DNA of 64,000 bases from Acinetobacter corruptisaponis (lineage in GTDB: Bacteria; Pseudomonadota; Gammaproteobacteria; Pseudomonadales; Moraxellaceae), in the NCBI RefSeq assembly GCF_030053775.1, contig NZ_CP125669.1, forward strand, positions 953,962 to 1,017,961, in the 5' to 3' direction. The notes below the pieces were generated by a model. The model saw nothing but the letters and a program-made list of their open reading frames with translations, did not search any database and was not told the origin of the DNA. Made by a program: the position numbers and the translations under genes. Below, piece after piece: positions 55,507-63,923 of the stretch (within the stretch, counting starts at the first letter, position 1; each line of letters starts with the position of its first letter).

Positions 55507-55934
55507 TATTTCCACCCCTTATATGTATTTACGCCACTGGAAAAAGCATTTAATGGTGTGGTTATAGCTGCGGTATTGGCGTTTTTACGGTGAATACTTG
55601 CCTCGGCCTGCAATCGCTGAGATGCATTAAACCCACCTATTTCGGACATTGCAGCGTCATACCCTGCATCACGTTCGATGGTGTCGTTGATGGTAACGGC
55701 TGTACCCTCGCCAACATTTAGGCCATTTTGGGCCAATGCCGCACGGGCTGCGGATTGAGTCTTTTCTTTCTGCTTGCGAATACGTTCAGCTTCCAGGCGA
55801 CCCTGTGAACGTGCTGCATCCGCATCGGCTTCCGCCTGCTTTGATGCGGTTTTGCTATTGGTATATGCCGAATAGCCTGCTATCGCCGTCCCTGCGGCAC
55901 TAGCAACGGCTGCTATCGCTGGTAATGCTGCCAT
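55506..55934 (-). CDS. Small internal virion protein (gp14-like position)
   Basis: 142 residues. An Ala/Gly-rich hydrophobic start (ALPAIAAVASAAGTAIAGYSA) and a long charged helix (AARSQGRLEAERIRKQKEK) followed by TAVTINDTIERDAG; the layout is typical of the smallest ejection protein of T7-like and related podoviruses, which inserts into the outer membrane. Confidence 0.78.
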   Translation of the reverse strand: MAALPAIAAVASAAGTAIAGYSAYTNSKTASKQAEADADAARSQGRLEAERIRKQKEKTQSAARAALAQNGLNVGEGTAVTINDTIERDAGYDAAMSEIGGFNASQRLQAEASIHRKNANTAAITTPLNAFSSGVNTYKGWK

Positions 55935-55937
55935 GAC

Positions 55938-56387
55938 TTATAGCTCCATTTCCAAGAATAAGCCCACAGGCGTAAAGCCCAATGACTCATAAAGTGCTGC
56001 ACACTGTTTGGTATTGACCATTGTCGCCGTGCCGCAATTGATACGGTCCGCACCCATTTCTTTAGCCCACAAAATAAAGGTTTTAACCAATTCCTTTGCC
56101 ACCCCATCATTACGATGCTCAGGCATGACATACATCACATAATCAAAGGCAAGCTTATGATCAGACTGCCAATCTGTAGTGATGCCACCAGCAAAACCGC
56201 CTACAATCTGACCATCTTGCACAGCAATAAAAATAACGCCGTTACCATCCAACAACCATTTAAAATGCTGTGCCGCCTTATCTGGATTAAATCCACGCTG
56301 CTTAAATGTTGGTGACTCATTGATAAAGGCCGCACCCATCTTTATTAAAATGGGTATGTCCATGTGTGAAGCTTCACGTATTCTCAT
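55938..56387 (-). CDS. GNAT-family acetyltransferase in the virion operon
   Basis: 149 residues. GNAT motifs: MYVMPEHRNDGVAKELV (motif A, acetyl-CoA binding, about 86-102) and CAALYESLGFTPVGLF (motif B, about 130). The start IREASHMDIPIL is also typical. Acetyltransferases at this place between tail tubular B and the first ejection protein occur in several podoviruses; the substrate, host or virion protein, is not known. Confidence 0.85.
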   Translation of the reverse strand: MRIREASHMDIPILIKMGAAFINESPTFKQRGFNPDKAAQHFKWLLDGNGVIFIAVQDGQIVGGFAGGITTDWQSDHKLAFDYVMYVMPEHRNDGVAKELVKTFILWAKEMGADRINCGTATMVNTKQCAALYESLGFTPVGLFLEMEL

Positions 56388-56389
56388 GT

Positions 56390-58459
56390 CTATTTCTCAT
56401 TAATTGACATTTGCATGGTGATAGCTTGCAAGTGAAATGGTAGCGGTTTGTTGTGTGAAATCTTGATAGGTGTATTGTGCAAATCTTCCCAGTAGCCACC
56501 CTCAATCATGTGATAGCCTGTCATTGGTTTTTGTGCATCAAATGGGTTTTGGTCAAAGGTGAACAGTTCAATTAATTCACCATTGATCACAGGCGCTAAA
56601 GTCTTATTAAAGAAAAATGCCATGCGGTCAATTTTTGCCTTAAATAGCATTGAAGATAATGGCGCCTGGCTTAGTTCTGGTGGGAATAGTTCCGCAACAC
56701 AGCTAAATAGACGGCCATATTTAACGGTTTGGCCTGTCATGCCTGGCACCTGTAATTCCGTCAAAGTCTCGGTAAATTCTACTGAATAGACTGATTCACC
56801 ACTAACCTGATAAACACTAAGATTACCAACATACCCAATTTCTGTTTTATTAATTGAATCTGTAGTCAATGTCTTTTCTCTCTGCGAATCCAAAAGGGCA
56901 TCAAAAGACAATTGCTCCAAACACGGTACGCCCGTTCTATAAACCAGCATAAAACAAAGATCAGAACCTAAAGCTGTAGGCACAGAACAAATACTTTTAA
57001 CCGATCCGCCAAAGTCATGCTGTGCCCAAGCAAGGACTTCTTGATCACGGTTGAATGTGATAGATGCTACTTTTCCATCACCCAACACACACCACACCAG
57101 ACTTTCAGGCTCTTGCTGATAGCAGATTTCACTAATCCCGCCGTGTAACTCACCGATATGGGATGATAATGCACTGATCTCTGGTGATACCAGTCCATCC
57201 ACTTCATAACGATACGACAAGGCCCGTAAACGCTCACCACCACGCTGAATAAATAGAAGCTCATTCCCCACACGACAAGGCCTTGTTACAGGATATGCAC
57301 CGTATGCGGTATGTTCATTGATATTTACGGTTGTGGGGGTCAGTACGCCGTCTGAGTCGACCATGTATTCACCGCCAGAAGTAAGACACACAACGCCACG
57401 CTGGGCTTCCAAGAATAAAATACTGTTGGCTAAACCCGATGCCGATACAATACTGAAAGCATCCCCATCCTCCGTGGTTTCAAGGAAGTTGCCGTTACCA
57501 CCAACGGCACTAAACCAGATTTTGTTCGGTGCTTTTTTAGTGTTAGCCAAAACAAGTCGCTGCTTAAAATAGGTACAGCAACGTGGATAACCGTCAGTGG
57601 CATTAAAAACAGGTGATAATATGGACCAAGAGCGCTCTATTGCTTGAACATCTGAATCAAGCTTGACAATGATCTCACCATTGATCTGATTAGTATTAAC
57701 AAATTCAGTGATCTTGATGATTCCACCATTCACACTAATATACTTGCCTATATCATCGGCAACAAATCCCCCTGCGGCTGCGGTCACCTCCACCCAGTAT
57801 GAGGGTGAAATATCTGGCTGCTGACCTGTTCCATCCTTGGTTGCCTGATAGATTTTTCCTGAATATTGGATTACATCCCCGACAATGTAGGCAGTGGTAT
57901 TAAGCCAAGTATTTAGAATATCAAGCACAAAAGAGACAAAAGCACCTACATCTTTTCCAGATGGTTTTCCCTTTCTAAACGGCGTACGTGCATTTTCTGA
58001 ATCAGTAGGCGCATGGGTATAGACAAACTGGTTAAATTCCCATGCAGTGAAGTCCATTGAAGAACGGAAACGCTGCACTGGCACATCTTTATGGGTAAAG
58101 AACATCTCATAACGATATTGCACGAACTGAATATCTGGTATCTGCTCTGCGGTATAGGGTGTAACGACATTAGCAACGAATGTCTTTGTTCTTGGGTTGT
58201 ATATATCAATAGCCAATGGCCTAAAAACCAGCATGTACGACTGATCAGAACTAACAACGAATGGGATCAGGCGCACAGCATTAGGAACAATTCCCATGTG
58301 AAATGTTCCAGGTCTTTTTCTCACTCCACCCTCCACCAAAGGAATGACATTGCGTAGGGTTTTAGCCCCATTTGCATACTGCTGAATGTCCGTACGTGTA
58401 TATAACGTTGGTGCAAGCTCCCCAGCACTAAAGTTATTTTTCATAATGTACTGTTTCAT
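56390..58459 (-). CDS. Tail tubular protein B (gp12-like)
   Basis: 689 residues. The N-terminus (NFSAGELAPTLYTRTDIQQYANGAKTLRN, read as NFSAGELAP then TLRNVIPLVEGGVRKRPGT) is the hallmark of tail nozzle proteins: 'GE.sP....R.D...y..g...lrN..pl..G...rRpG'. The rest is beta-rich. Its start overlaps the stop of tail tubular A. It forms the distal tail tube to which spikes attach. Confidence 0.85.
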   Translation of the reverse strand: MKQYIMKNNFSAGELAPTLYTRTDIQQYANGAKTLRNVIPLVEGGVRKRPGTFHMGIVPNAVRLIPFVVSSDQSYMLVFRPLAIDIYNPRTKTFVANVVTPYTAEQIPDIQFVQYRYEMFFTHKDVPVQRFRSSMDFTAWEFNQFVYTHAPTDSENARTPFRKGKPSGKDVGAFVSFVLDILNTWLNTTAYIVGDVIQYSGKIYQATKDGTGQQPDISPSYWVEVTAAAGGFVADDIGKYISVNGGIIKITEFVNTNQINGEIIVKLDSDVQAIERSWSILSPVFNATDGYPRCCTYFKQRLVLANTKKAPNKIWFSAVGGNGNFLETTEDGDAFSIVSASGLANSILFLEAQRGVVCLTSGGEYMVDSDGVLTPTTVNINEHTAYGAYPVTRPCRVGNELLFIQRGGERLRALSYRYEVDGLVSPEISALSSHIGELHGGISEICYQQEPESLVWCVLGDGKVASITFNRDQEVLAWAQHDFGGSVKSICSVPTALGSDLCFMLVYRTGVPCLEQLSFDALLDSQREKTLTTDSINKTEIGYVGNLSVYQVSGESVYSVEFTETLTELQVPGMTGQTVKYGRLFSCVAELFPPELSQAPLSSMLFKAKIDRMAFFFNKTLAPVINGELIELFTFDQNPFDAQKPMTGYHMIEGGYWEDLHNTPIKISHNKPLPFHLQAITMQMSINEK

Positions 58460-59022
58460 TAATTACGCACTCCGATCAGGGTAGATTGAAAGTTAGATGC
58501 AAAATCCTGTGCTGGACGTTCCTGTCCATTGATTGCCCTTGCCTGCTTTAACATGCCCTGTAGTTGTACCCATGCGCTATCAGCCTCAGCCTGACTGCCT
58601 GTAATGGGTTTTGCCAACTTACGCACCAGATAAAGGGCCATACACTCGGTAAATAATGAATCCCATGTCTGCTCATTGTCGTTGTCATAGACATAAACAA
58701 GGTTGATCAGGCTTGTGTCTGCCAAAATATGCCGCCCCTCAATCTCATAATTGATTTCGCCAGCGTCATAGACACGCATAAAATCATTAGGCAATGGAAA
58801 TGCATGGGCATAACCAAAAGATGGATGTGTGGAAATTGGCGCAAGCTGGACACGCTTCTTTGCAAAGCTCCACGGGTGCATGCGCAACAAAGCCTTGCGT
58901 GTAGTGTCATAAATGGATGCACAGCGCCGTGCATTTTCAGTAGCATCATCAAATGAAATAATTGATTTAGCACCGATCATGCTAAGTGCTTCATTGCAAA
59001 TACTGACGTTTGTTGTAGTCAT
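58459..59022 (-). CDS. Tail tubular protein A (gp11-like adaptor)
   Basis: 187 residues from the ATG at 59022 (an in-frame GTG at 59040 lies inside a terminator arm). VSICNEALSMIGAKSI, ARRCASIYDTTRKALLRMHPWSFAKKRVQL, then FPLPNDFMRVYDA are the recurrent features of head-tail adaptor proteins of this group. The ATG follows the hairpin T tract with no separate ribosome binding site; GTGGG in the hairpin arm may serve. Confidence 0.85.
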   Translation of the reverse strand: MTTTNVSICNEALSMIGAKSIISFDDATENARRCASIYDTTRKALLRMHPWSFAKKRVQLAPISTHPSFGYAHAFPLPNDFMRVYDAGEINYEIEGRHILADTSLINLVYVYDNDNEQTWDSLFTECMALYLVRKLAKPITGSQAEADSAWVQLQGMLKQARAINGQERPAQDFASNFQSTLIGVRN

Positions 59023-59024
59023 AA

Positions 59025-59064
59025 TAAAAAACCCACTCACTTTTATTCATAGTGAATGGGTTTT
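59025..59064 (-). terminator. Terminator hairpin abutting the tail tubular A start
   Basis: ACCCACTCACT/AGTGAATGGGT (one G-U pair). On the - strand T6 then ATT precede the ATG at 59022. GTGGG in the 3' arm is the only Shine-Dalgarno-like sequence. Confidence 0.8.
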
Positions 59065-59082
59065 AGGTGCAGTTTGGTGGGT
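59058..59082 (-). repeat. 25-bp phage repeat next to a terminator, copy 2
   Basis: On the - strand ACCCACCAAAC, T, GCACCTAAAACCC, one base different from the copy at 45413. It begins directly after the stop of the Gp49-family gene. Confidence 0.75.
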
Positions 59083-59083
59083 A

Positions 59084-59452
59084 TTAAAACTTACTATTCA
59101 AACTTTCTTGATGAAGTTTTTCTTTTAATAAATAGCCCTCAAGCATCCAAATTTTTTCACGTGCATTTTCATATGCGATCTTCTGACCAATGATTCGATC
59201 AAAATTTTCAGGACTTGCACATGCCGATTCACCAGTCACAGTGAAGCCATTTTCAAGTGACAAAATGCAGACAGTTAATTGTGGTGATCCACAAGTTTTA
59301 TAATCATCTGCACAGTATGCCAGATCAAATTTATCACCTGTAATATAGCGAATCGCCTTGATTTTTGAATCAATATACTCAGGCGTTAAACGTGGTGCAT
59401 TTAAGCCTTTATCCTGAATTTCCTGCTCGATTTGTTGTTCAGTGCTAGACAT
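59084..59452 (-). CDS. Gp49-family phage protein
   Basis: 122 residues. The C-terminal half holds LENGFTVTGESACASPENFD, IGQKIAYENAREKIWMLEGYLL, a near-exact match to the Gp49/Gp66 family (Phage_gp49_66), found in many siphoviruses and podoviruses with unknown function. N-terminal IDSKIKAIRYITGDKF is also family-like. Between capsid and tail tubular A, flanked by terminators at both sides, so it may have independent control. Ribosome binding site TAGGAAT. Confidence 0.85.
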   Translation of the reverse strand: MSSTEQQIEQEIQDKGLNAPRLTPEYIDSKIKAIRYITGDKFDLAYCADDYKTCGSPQLTVCILSLENGFTVTGESACASPENFDRIIGQKIAYENAREKIWMLEGYLLKEKLHQESLNSKF

Positions 59453-59474
59453 ATTAATATTCCTAAATAAATGA

Positions 59475-59505
59475 ATAAAAACCCACCGCCCTAGGACAGT
59501 GGGTT
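59475..59505 (-). terminator. Terminator after the capsid gene
   Basis: AACCCAC/GTGGGTT stem with a partly paired inner CCTAGG; T5 follows on the - strand. Confidence 0.8.
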
Positions 59506-59511
59506 AAAGAA

Positions 59512-60423
59512 TTAAGCTGAACGTAAATAGTCAATTGCGACCACTTTAACTTCATTAGCACGACCAGCGCCAAAGGAGTGAACACCGCCGACCTGCTTAA
59601 CATTCTTCAAATCAGGACGAGTTGAAATATCAAAACCTGTAATATCCGCATCACCAAAATGTACGGCTGAACCTGCATACATCACTGTGCGTGCTTCGGT
59701 TGCACCGCCTGCACCATTGTTGAGTTTTTCATATGGAATCCATTCCACACCCAACCAGTTTGTACCTACCGCACCATCTTGTAGCATCTGAATTTTAAGG
59801 TAATCCGCATTGGTTAAAGTGGTGTCGTTCAGGAACTCAGACATCATATCTGCGGTATAAAGCATATAAAGCTTTTCGCCGTTCTGCTCATCGCATTCAT
59901 TTTTACGGAATAATGATTTCGCTTTGATGATCTTCTGTTTCAATGTACCAAAGCCTGAAAGGATAATCTGACCTGCTGGCAAAGCGACTGTAGATGTAGA
60001 GGCCACACCTGCATCATTCACAGTTTTACGTGTGATACCACCAACAAGAGCTTGATAAATAATATCATCCGTTTTTCGGTTGCGTGCAGACAATAGATTT
60101 TTCATGTATTTGTCGGATGGATTCGCCTTTAATTTCGGTAAATCTCGCGGTTCAATTGGGATAAATAAATCCCAATCCGACATTAAAGCAGTTCGCACCC
60201 CTGCGTCTGGGATCGTAAGCACTGTCGCACCAAAGCGCGCGCCTGATGCCTGCATTTCCACTTGTCCCATGTCGTTAATGGTAAAAGATTCACCTGTAAT
60301 CTTTCCACGATTATGCACTGTTTTTAAGAGCCGAGACTCGTTTTGCATTGCTGCAACTTCGTAAGTGTCGTGATACTGAATTACAAAAGCTGCTGTGATT
60401 CGATTTTCGTTTACAATAGGCAT
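59512..60423 (-). CDS. Major capsid protein (probable)
   Basis: 303 residues. Located straight after the scaffold gene and ended by a strong terminator, the usual place and control of an abundant capsid protein. The N-terminal AAFVIQYHDTYEVAAMQNESRL segment and the middle DLFIPIEPRDLPKLKANPSD are seen in capsid proteins of epsilon15/BPP-1-type podoviruses as I recall them. The HK97 fold itself cannot be read from sequence. A minor coat role is the alternative. Confidence 0.78.
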   Translation of the reverse strand: MPIVNENRITAAFVIQYHDTYEVAAMQNESRLLKTVHNRGKITGESFTINDMGQVEMQASGARFGATVLTIPDAGVRTALMSDWDLFIPIEPRDLPKLKANPSDKYMKNLLSARNRKTDDIIYQALVGGITRKTVNDAGVASTSTVALPAGQIILSGFGTLKQKIIKAKSLFRKNECDEQNGEKLYMLYTADMMSEFLNDTTLTNADYLKIQMLQDGAVGTNWLGVEWIPYEKLNNGAGGATEARTVMYAGSAVHFGDADITGFDISTRPDLKNVKQVGGVHSFGAGRANEVKVVAIDYLRSA

Positions 60424-60433
60424 TGCTTACCCC

Positions 60434-61123
60434 TTATTTATATTGTTTCTGATACCAGTTCTGAACTTGCGCAGTGACACGGGCGTGGTCTGGGTGCTTA
60501 TCGCTCAAATAGGCTTCTGATGACATTAATGATTGAACATCCGTACCACCGCTTTGGTGGGTGTTTTTGGGTGGGGTATCTTCACCAAGTTGTTGACCAA
60601 AATACGCAGCCATTTTTAGGACAAGTGGGTTATTGCCGAACTGAGGGCTATTCACTTCTTCCGCCGTTAAAATGCCATTGGCAATCGCATTGTCTGCTGC
60701 TGCCTTTGCAAAACCGAAATTGGTTTGGGTATCATTGCCCCATGCCTCTGTCATGGTCTGGATACATGACTCATTATCCAGATGGGCATTGGCTTCCATG
60801 AGCTGTGGAATGATCTCGTTGTATTTACCTAAAACAAAACCAAGCTGCTCATTACTCAGCCCTGCCTTATGCGCTTCATCCAAAAACGCCTTATTTTCCT
60901 CAATGCCTTTAAACTCATTGAAATCAAAACCATCAATATTGACTTCGTACCCATCTGCCGATTCAGGAACTTTAGGAGTATCTGAGTTATTGCCCTGTCC
61001 CTGATTACCTTGTTCGCCACCGTCCTGAATCTCACCCTCATGGCCACCACCAAGCATACTATTTTGGTTCTGATTGGATTCTTGGTTCTGCTCTTGTGTT
61101 TGTTGCTGTTGTTGATCAGTCAT
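60434..61123 (-). CDS. Capsid scaffolding protein (probable)
   Basis: 229 residues. The first 50 residues are almost only Gln, Asn, Glu and Gly (QQQQQTQEQNQESNQNQN), then an acidic helical body (AHKAGLSNEQLGFVLGKYNE) and a basic C-terminus (VTAQVQNWYQKQYK), the usual pattern of scaffolds, which bind capsid subunits by their basic ends. Position between portal and capsid supports this. Confidence 0.78.
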   Translation of the reverse strand: MTDQQQQQTQEQNQESNQNQNSMLGGGHEGEIQDGGEQGNQGQGNNSDTPKVPESADGYEVNIDGFDFNEFKGIEENKAFLDEAHKAGLSNEQLGFVLGKYNEIIPQLMEANAHLDNESCIQTMTEAWGNDTQTNFGFAKAAADNAIANGILTAEEVNSPQFGNNPLVLKMAAYFGQQLGEDTPPKNTHQSGGTDVQSLMSSEAYLSDKHPDHARVTAQVQNWYQKQYK

Positions 61124-61622
61124 TTACAGACTCCTTATAGTTTGGGTCGTTTGCCCGATTGATGTTATTGACGATAAAATTGATCACGCTTTGCTGCCCC
61201 AGTCGGTGACAGGTTTCACGCTCTGAATCAGTGAAAGCATCACGGCAGAATGTCTGTGTGAGATGCTCTAAAATCCGTATGCCATTGACATCAAGATCAA
61301 AAACATTGCGGTATGTCTCTGCTGTTGCTCTGGTGACACGATGCCGCTTAACAAAATTTCCTTGTTCTTCTGGTTCTTCTGGTTTCTGTGCGGCTTTAAG
61401 ATCGGCCTGCTCTTGCTTTAAAACAATAATTTGTTCCTCAGCAATGTTTGCACGCTCCCATTCTTCAAATCGCTCACTACGAGAAATACTTAGTTCATCA
61501 ATAGTTTCTAGCCATTGATTGCGCCAATAATCGGCATCTTTGCTCAATTTCTTCACTTCTTGAATTGAGCGCATCCACATAAAAGCCACGACAATAGCGA
61601 TAAGCCCAACAAAATAAATCAC
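61116..61622 (-). CDS. Bbp19-like phage protein with membrane anchor
   Basis: 168 residues: N-terminal membrane span (IYFVGLIAIVVAFMWM), a coiled coil (about 20-75), then a C-terminal domain TYRNVFDLDVNGIRILEHLTQTF, RETCHRLGQQSVINFI, similar to the Bbp19-type family of Bordetella phage BPP-1 relatives. Bbp19 itself usually lacks a membrane segment, so this is an unusual fusion. Overlaps the portal stop by 4 bp and the scaffold start by 8 bp. Confidence 0.7.
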   Translation of the reverse strand: MIYFVGLIAIVVAFMWMRSIQEVKKLSKDADYWRNQWLETIDELSISRSERFEEWERANIAEEQIIVLKQEQADLKAAQKPEEPEEQGNFVKRHRVTRATAETYRNVFDLDVNGIRILEHLTQTFCRDAFTDSERETCHRLGQQSVINFIVNNINRANDPNYKESVND

Positions 61623-63253
61623 TGCATTACCTCACTGGTAAGTTGATGTTCCGCACCCTTGGCAATCACATCCCCAGCCTTATCCAGCATGGCTTGCTGT
61701 GCCTGTTGCTGTTGCTGTTCCTGCATAGCTTTCTGCCGTGCTTGACGCAATTCCTGCACTTCATCCGCCGTTCGCATGATTGTTTGAGGAACGCCACGGC
61801 CATTGCCGATTAATACCGCCACAGCATCAAAATCCACATTGTCTAAAATGGTTTGGTCTACTGCTGACATCTGCCCCAAACTAGCCACGTATTGCTCAGT
61901 CGCCATGACTTCTTCCATACGCTGACTACGCGCCAAAGGGGATACAAATTTGAATGACAGGTTACGCCCCCAAAGCTCTTGGGGTGGCTGACCAAGCACA
62001 CCAGAACGCAAGGCAAGCCCGAAACAACGGTCTAAAATTGATTTCAGGTACTCAGACTGCAAACGCCCGTACATTGGACCCAACATCTGGCGGATCAGCT
62101 CGACACGGGTATGGATCTCTGTAGCTGTCATCTGCTGTGTACCAATTGGCGGCAACTGGTCAGCCATAAGCTTTTTACGGATACCGCCTTGTAAATTGGT
62201 AATGAGATAATCCGCTATCTGGAAATTTGTCCCATCGTCAAGCCGCTTCATAGAATCAACACTATTGGCTACAATCACCTTACGTGGACCAATACGAACA
62301 GTATGAGGATTTAAGGTCCCATCATCTTCCGCAATCCACATGCCAGCTATCTGCATTTCTGCCGAATTAATAGTAAGTTTCATCAATTCATTGACCGTCT
62401 TGGCATCAGCCAAGGCTAAAGTCATCTGACCATTGCCATAAACTGAGTTGGGTAAACGGCGTAAACGTGGCACAGCGCATGGGAACTCGTGATAGCCAGA
62501 TTCTTTCATCATGTGCTTATTGCTCAGATCAATGTGATATGAAGCAAAAGGCATATCTTTATTGATCTGCCCTGCACCCTTTGACTTTCTTGGCTGTATG
62601 ACGTGTAAAAGCTTGTACTTGGTATCTGGTGAACGTTTGGCAGTCTGGACAACGGTAAAATGACAATTATCCTCACCATAGGTATTGATCATGGTTTCGG
62701 CCGTCATCTCATGTTCACGGTAAATTGTGTCAATAATGCCGTCCGCACGGGTTGAGCCTATATAACAACTACCCGTTGACCACGACTCAAACACATAACC
62801 GCCGTTGGCTTCGCGGTCAATGTCAGTGTAGAGAACGCCCCAGCCTGCAACCGCAACATCAGTTATGGTCTCAAAGCTTTCACTGTCAAAATTTGCAGCG
62901 TGAATATTGCGCCACATAAATTGACAGACATCTTCAAGCCAGCGCTCACCCTCAGTCAGTACAGCCAAGTCGTCTATACCATCAGGCTGAGCTTTAAACC
63001 AAATCGCATTGCTTGGCGTTACGCCGTTCATAATCATTGAAACAAGGACTTGAACCGAATCTGCGGCTGTAGAATCGTATAGATCAGCACGTTGCTGCTG
63101 TTGCGTCTTGCTATTCTCAACTGTAGAAGAAAAGCATTGCTGACGCTCAGGCGCACCGTACTTGTAACATTCTGACCAGTGCGCTTCATAGTTCGCACGA
63201 GCAGACTTTAATTGATCAAGTCGCGTACAAAGTTGCTGTGCGAAATTAGACAT
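61619..63253 (-). CDS. Portal protein (head-to-tail connector)
   Basis: 544 residues. Matches the T7/epsilon15-type connector family: an opening segment with TRLDQLKSARANYEAHWSECYKYGAPERQ, DSTAADSVQVLVSMIMNGVTP, YGRLQSEYLKSILDRCF and a Gln-rich C-terminus (QQQQQAQQAM). Twelve copies form the DNA channel at the capsid vertex. Its start overlaps the stop of the preceding small gene by one base. Confidence 0.9.
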   Translation of the reverse strand: MSNFAQQLCTRLDQLKSARANYEAHWSECYKYGAPERQQCFSSTVENSKTQQQQRADLYDSTAADSVQVLVSMIMNGVTPSNAIWFKAQPDGIDDLAVLTEGERWLEDVCQFMWRNIHAANFDSESFETITDVAVAGWGVLYTDIDREANGGYVFESWSTGSCYIGSTRADGIIDTIYREHEMTAETMINTYGEDNCHFTVVQTAKRSPDTKYKLLHVIQPRKSKGAGQINKDMPFASYHIDLSNKHMMKESGYHEFPCAVPRLRRLPNSVYGNGQMTLALADAKTVNELMKLTINSAEMQIAGMWIAEDDGTLNPHTVRIGPRKVIVANSVDSMKRLDDGTNFQIADYLITNLQGGIRKKLMADQLPPIGTQQMTATEIHTRVELIRQMLGPMYGRLQSEYLKSILDRCFGLALRSGVLGQPPQELWGRNLSFKFVSPLARSQRMEEVMATEQYVASLGQMSAVDQTILDNVDFDAVAVLIGNGRGVPQTIMRTADEVQELRQARQKAMQEQQQQQAQQAMLDKAGDVIAKGAEHQLTSEVMQ

Positions 63254-63429
63254 TATCCACCACCCAATTTTGTTTTGGTATTGGCATCAAAAGCACCGCT
63301 TAACACGCTTGAGCTGTTCGCTGTACGGCGGTTAGCCTTTTTCATGTTGGCTTCCATCGTTGCCTTTTCTGCTGCTGCCTTGGCATCTGCTTCGGGGTCT
63401 TGACGCACAATTTTAGGAGAACCACACAT
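63253..63429 (-). CDS. Small virion-operon protein (58 aa)
   Basis: 58 codons from an ATG with AGGAGTCCTGAT directly upstream, ending TAATG into the portal gene. Begins MCGSPKIVRQDPEADAKAAAE: a short N-terminal Cys-Gly-Ser-Pro and Ala-rich helix. Similar small proteins lie upstream of portal genes in this phage group, perhaps as an internal or adaptor protein. Function unknown. Confidence 0.75.
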   Translation of the reverse strand: MCGSPKIVRQDPEADAKAAAEKATMEANMKKANRRTANSSSVLSGAFDANTKTKLGGG

Positions 63430-63430
63430 A

Positions 63431-63763
63431 TCAGGACTCCTTAGAACCCCAGCCTTGAGCTGTTAAAACTTGGGCTGACTGTTTTGGTTGCTGAATTGGT
63501 GGAGTACCGTGTTGTGTAGCTTGGGCCTGCGGCAACGACATAGAGCGCAATTTAGCCTCAATACGGGCCTGCCCAGCTAGAATTTTTAAAGCCCACTCAG
63601 GCGGTGTTTGTTCGCCTGTCTCACCAAGCTGGCCTGCATCTAATTCACTTGGCGGCTGATCTTGTACTTGAGTTGCCTGCCCATCTTGATCAACTTGGTT
63701 TTGTTCTGTGATTTCAGTCTCAGGCGGTGTTTGCTCGCCTGGCACTTTGGTTACTCGTGCCAT
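63431..63763 (-). CDS. Phage protein, Gln/Glu/Pro-rich (110 aa)
   Basis: 110 residues from the ATG at 63763. Low-complexity N-terminus (QTPPETEITEQNQVDQDGQ) with two EQTPPE repeats; a basic helix (LAGQARIEAKLRSM) in the second half. The ATG directly follows the T tract of a hairpin whose arm holds TAGGGC, the only ribosome binding site candidate. No family recognised. Confidence 0.7.
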   Translation of the reverse strand: MARVTKVPGEQTPPETEITEQNQVDQDGQATQVQDQPPSELDAGQLGETGEQTPPEWALKILAGQARIEAKLRSMSLPQAQATQHGTPPIQQPKQSAQVLTAQGWGSKES

Positions 63764-63793
63764 AAAAAAAGCCCTATCGTTGCTGATAGGGTT
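63764..63793 (-). terminator. Terminator hairpin abutting the next gene start
   Basis: AGCCCTATC/GATAGGGTT (one G-U pair). On the - strand T7 is followed directly by ATG at 63763. AGGG in the 3' arm is 8 nt from the start codon. Confidence 0.8.
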
Positions 63794-63797
63794 AGTC

Positions 63798-63923
63798 TTA
63801 GTTATAGGTAGCATCGGTTTGTTGGGTGATTTGCTCTTGATCTTCTGTTAGTACCTTTGGGGCACGTTTAGAACGTGCCACAGCTTTCGATCTGCTTCTT
63901 TGAGCCTCTTTGAATGTGGTCAT
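63798..63923 (-). CDS. Small basic phage protein (41 aa)
   Basis: 41 codons from an ATG overlapping the upstream stop (ATGA), with GAGGAGTCTGACC as ribosome binding site. Very basic N-terminal half (RSRSKAVARSKRAPKV), suggesting nucleic acid contact. Ends just before a terminator. No family recognised. Confidence 0.6.
   Translation of the reverse strand: MTTFKEAQRSRSKAVARSKRAPKVLTEDQEQITQQTDATYN

Noticed and set aside
63820..63835. Third and fourth copies of the 25-bp phage repeat at 41198 and 63820
   Set aside because: Only about 12 bases match, and the 63820 copy is inside the end of a small gene; listed as partial forms only.
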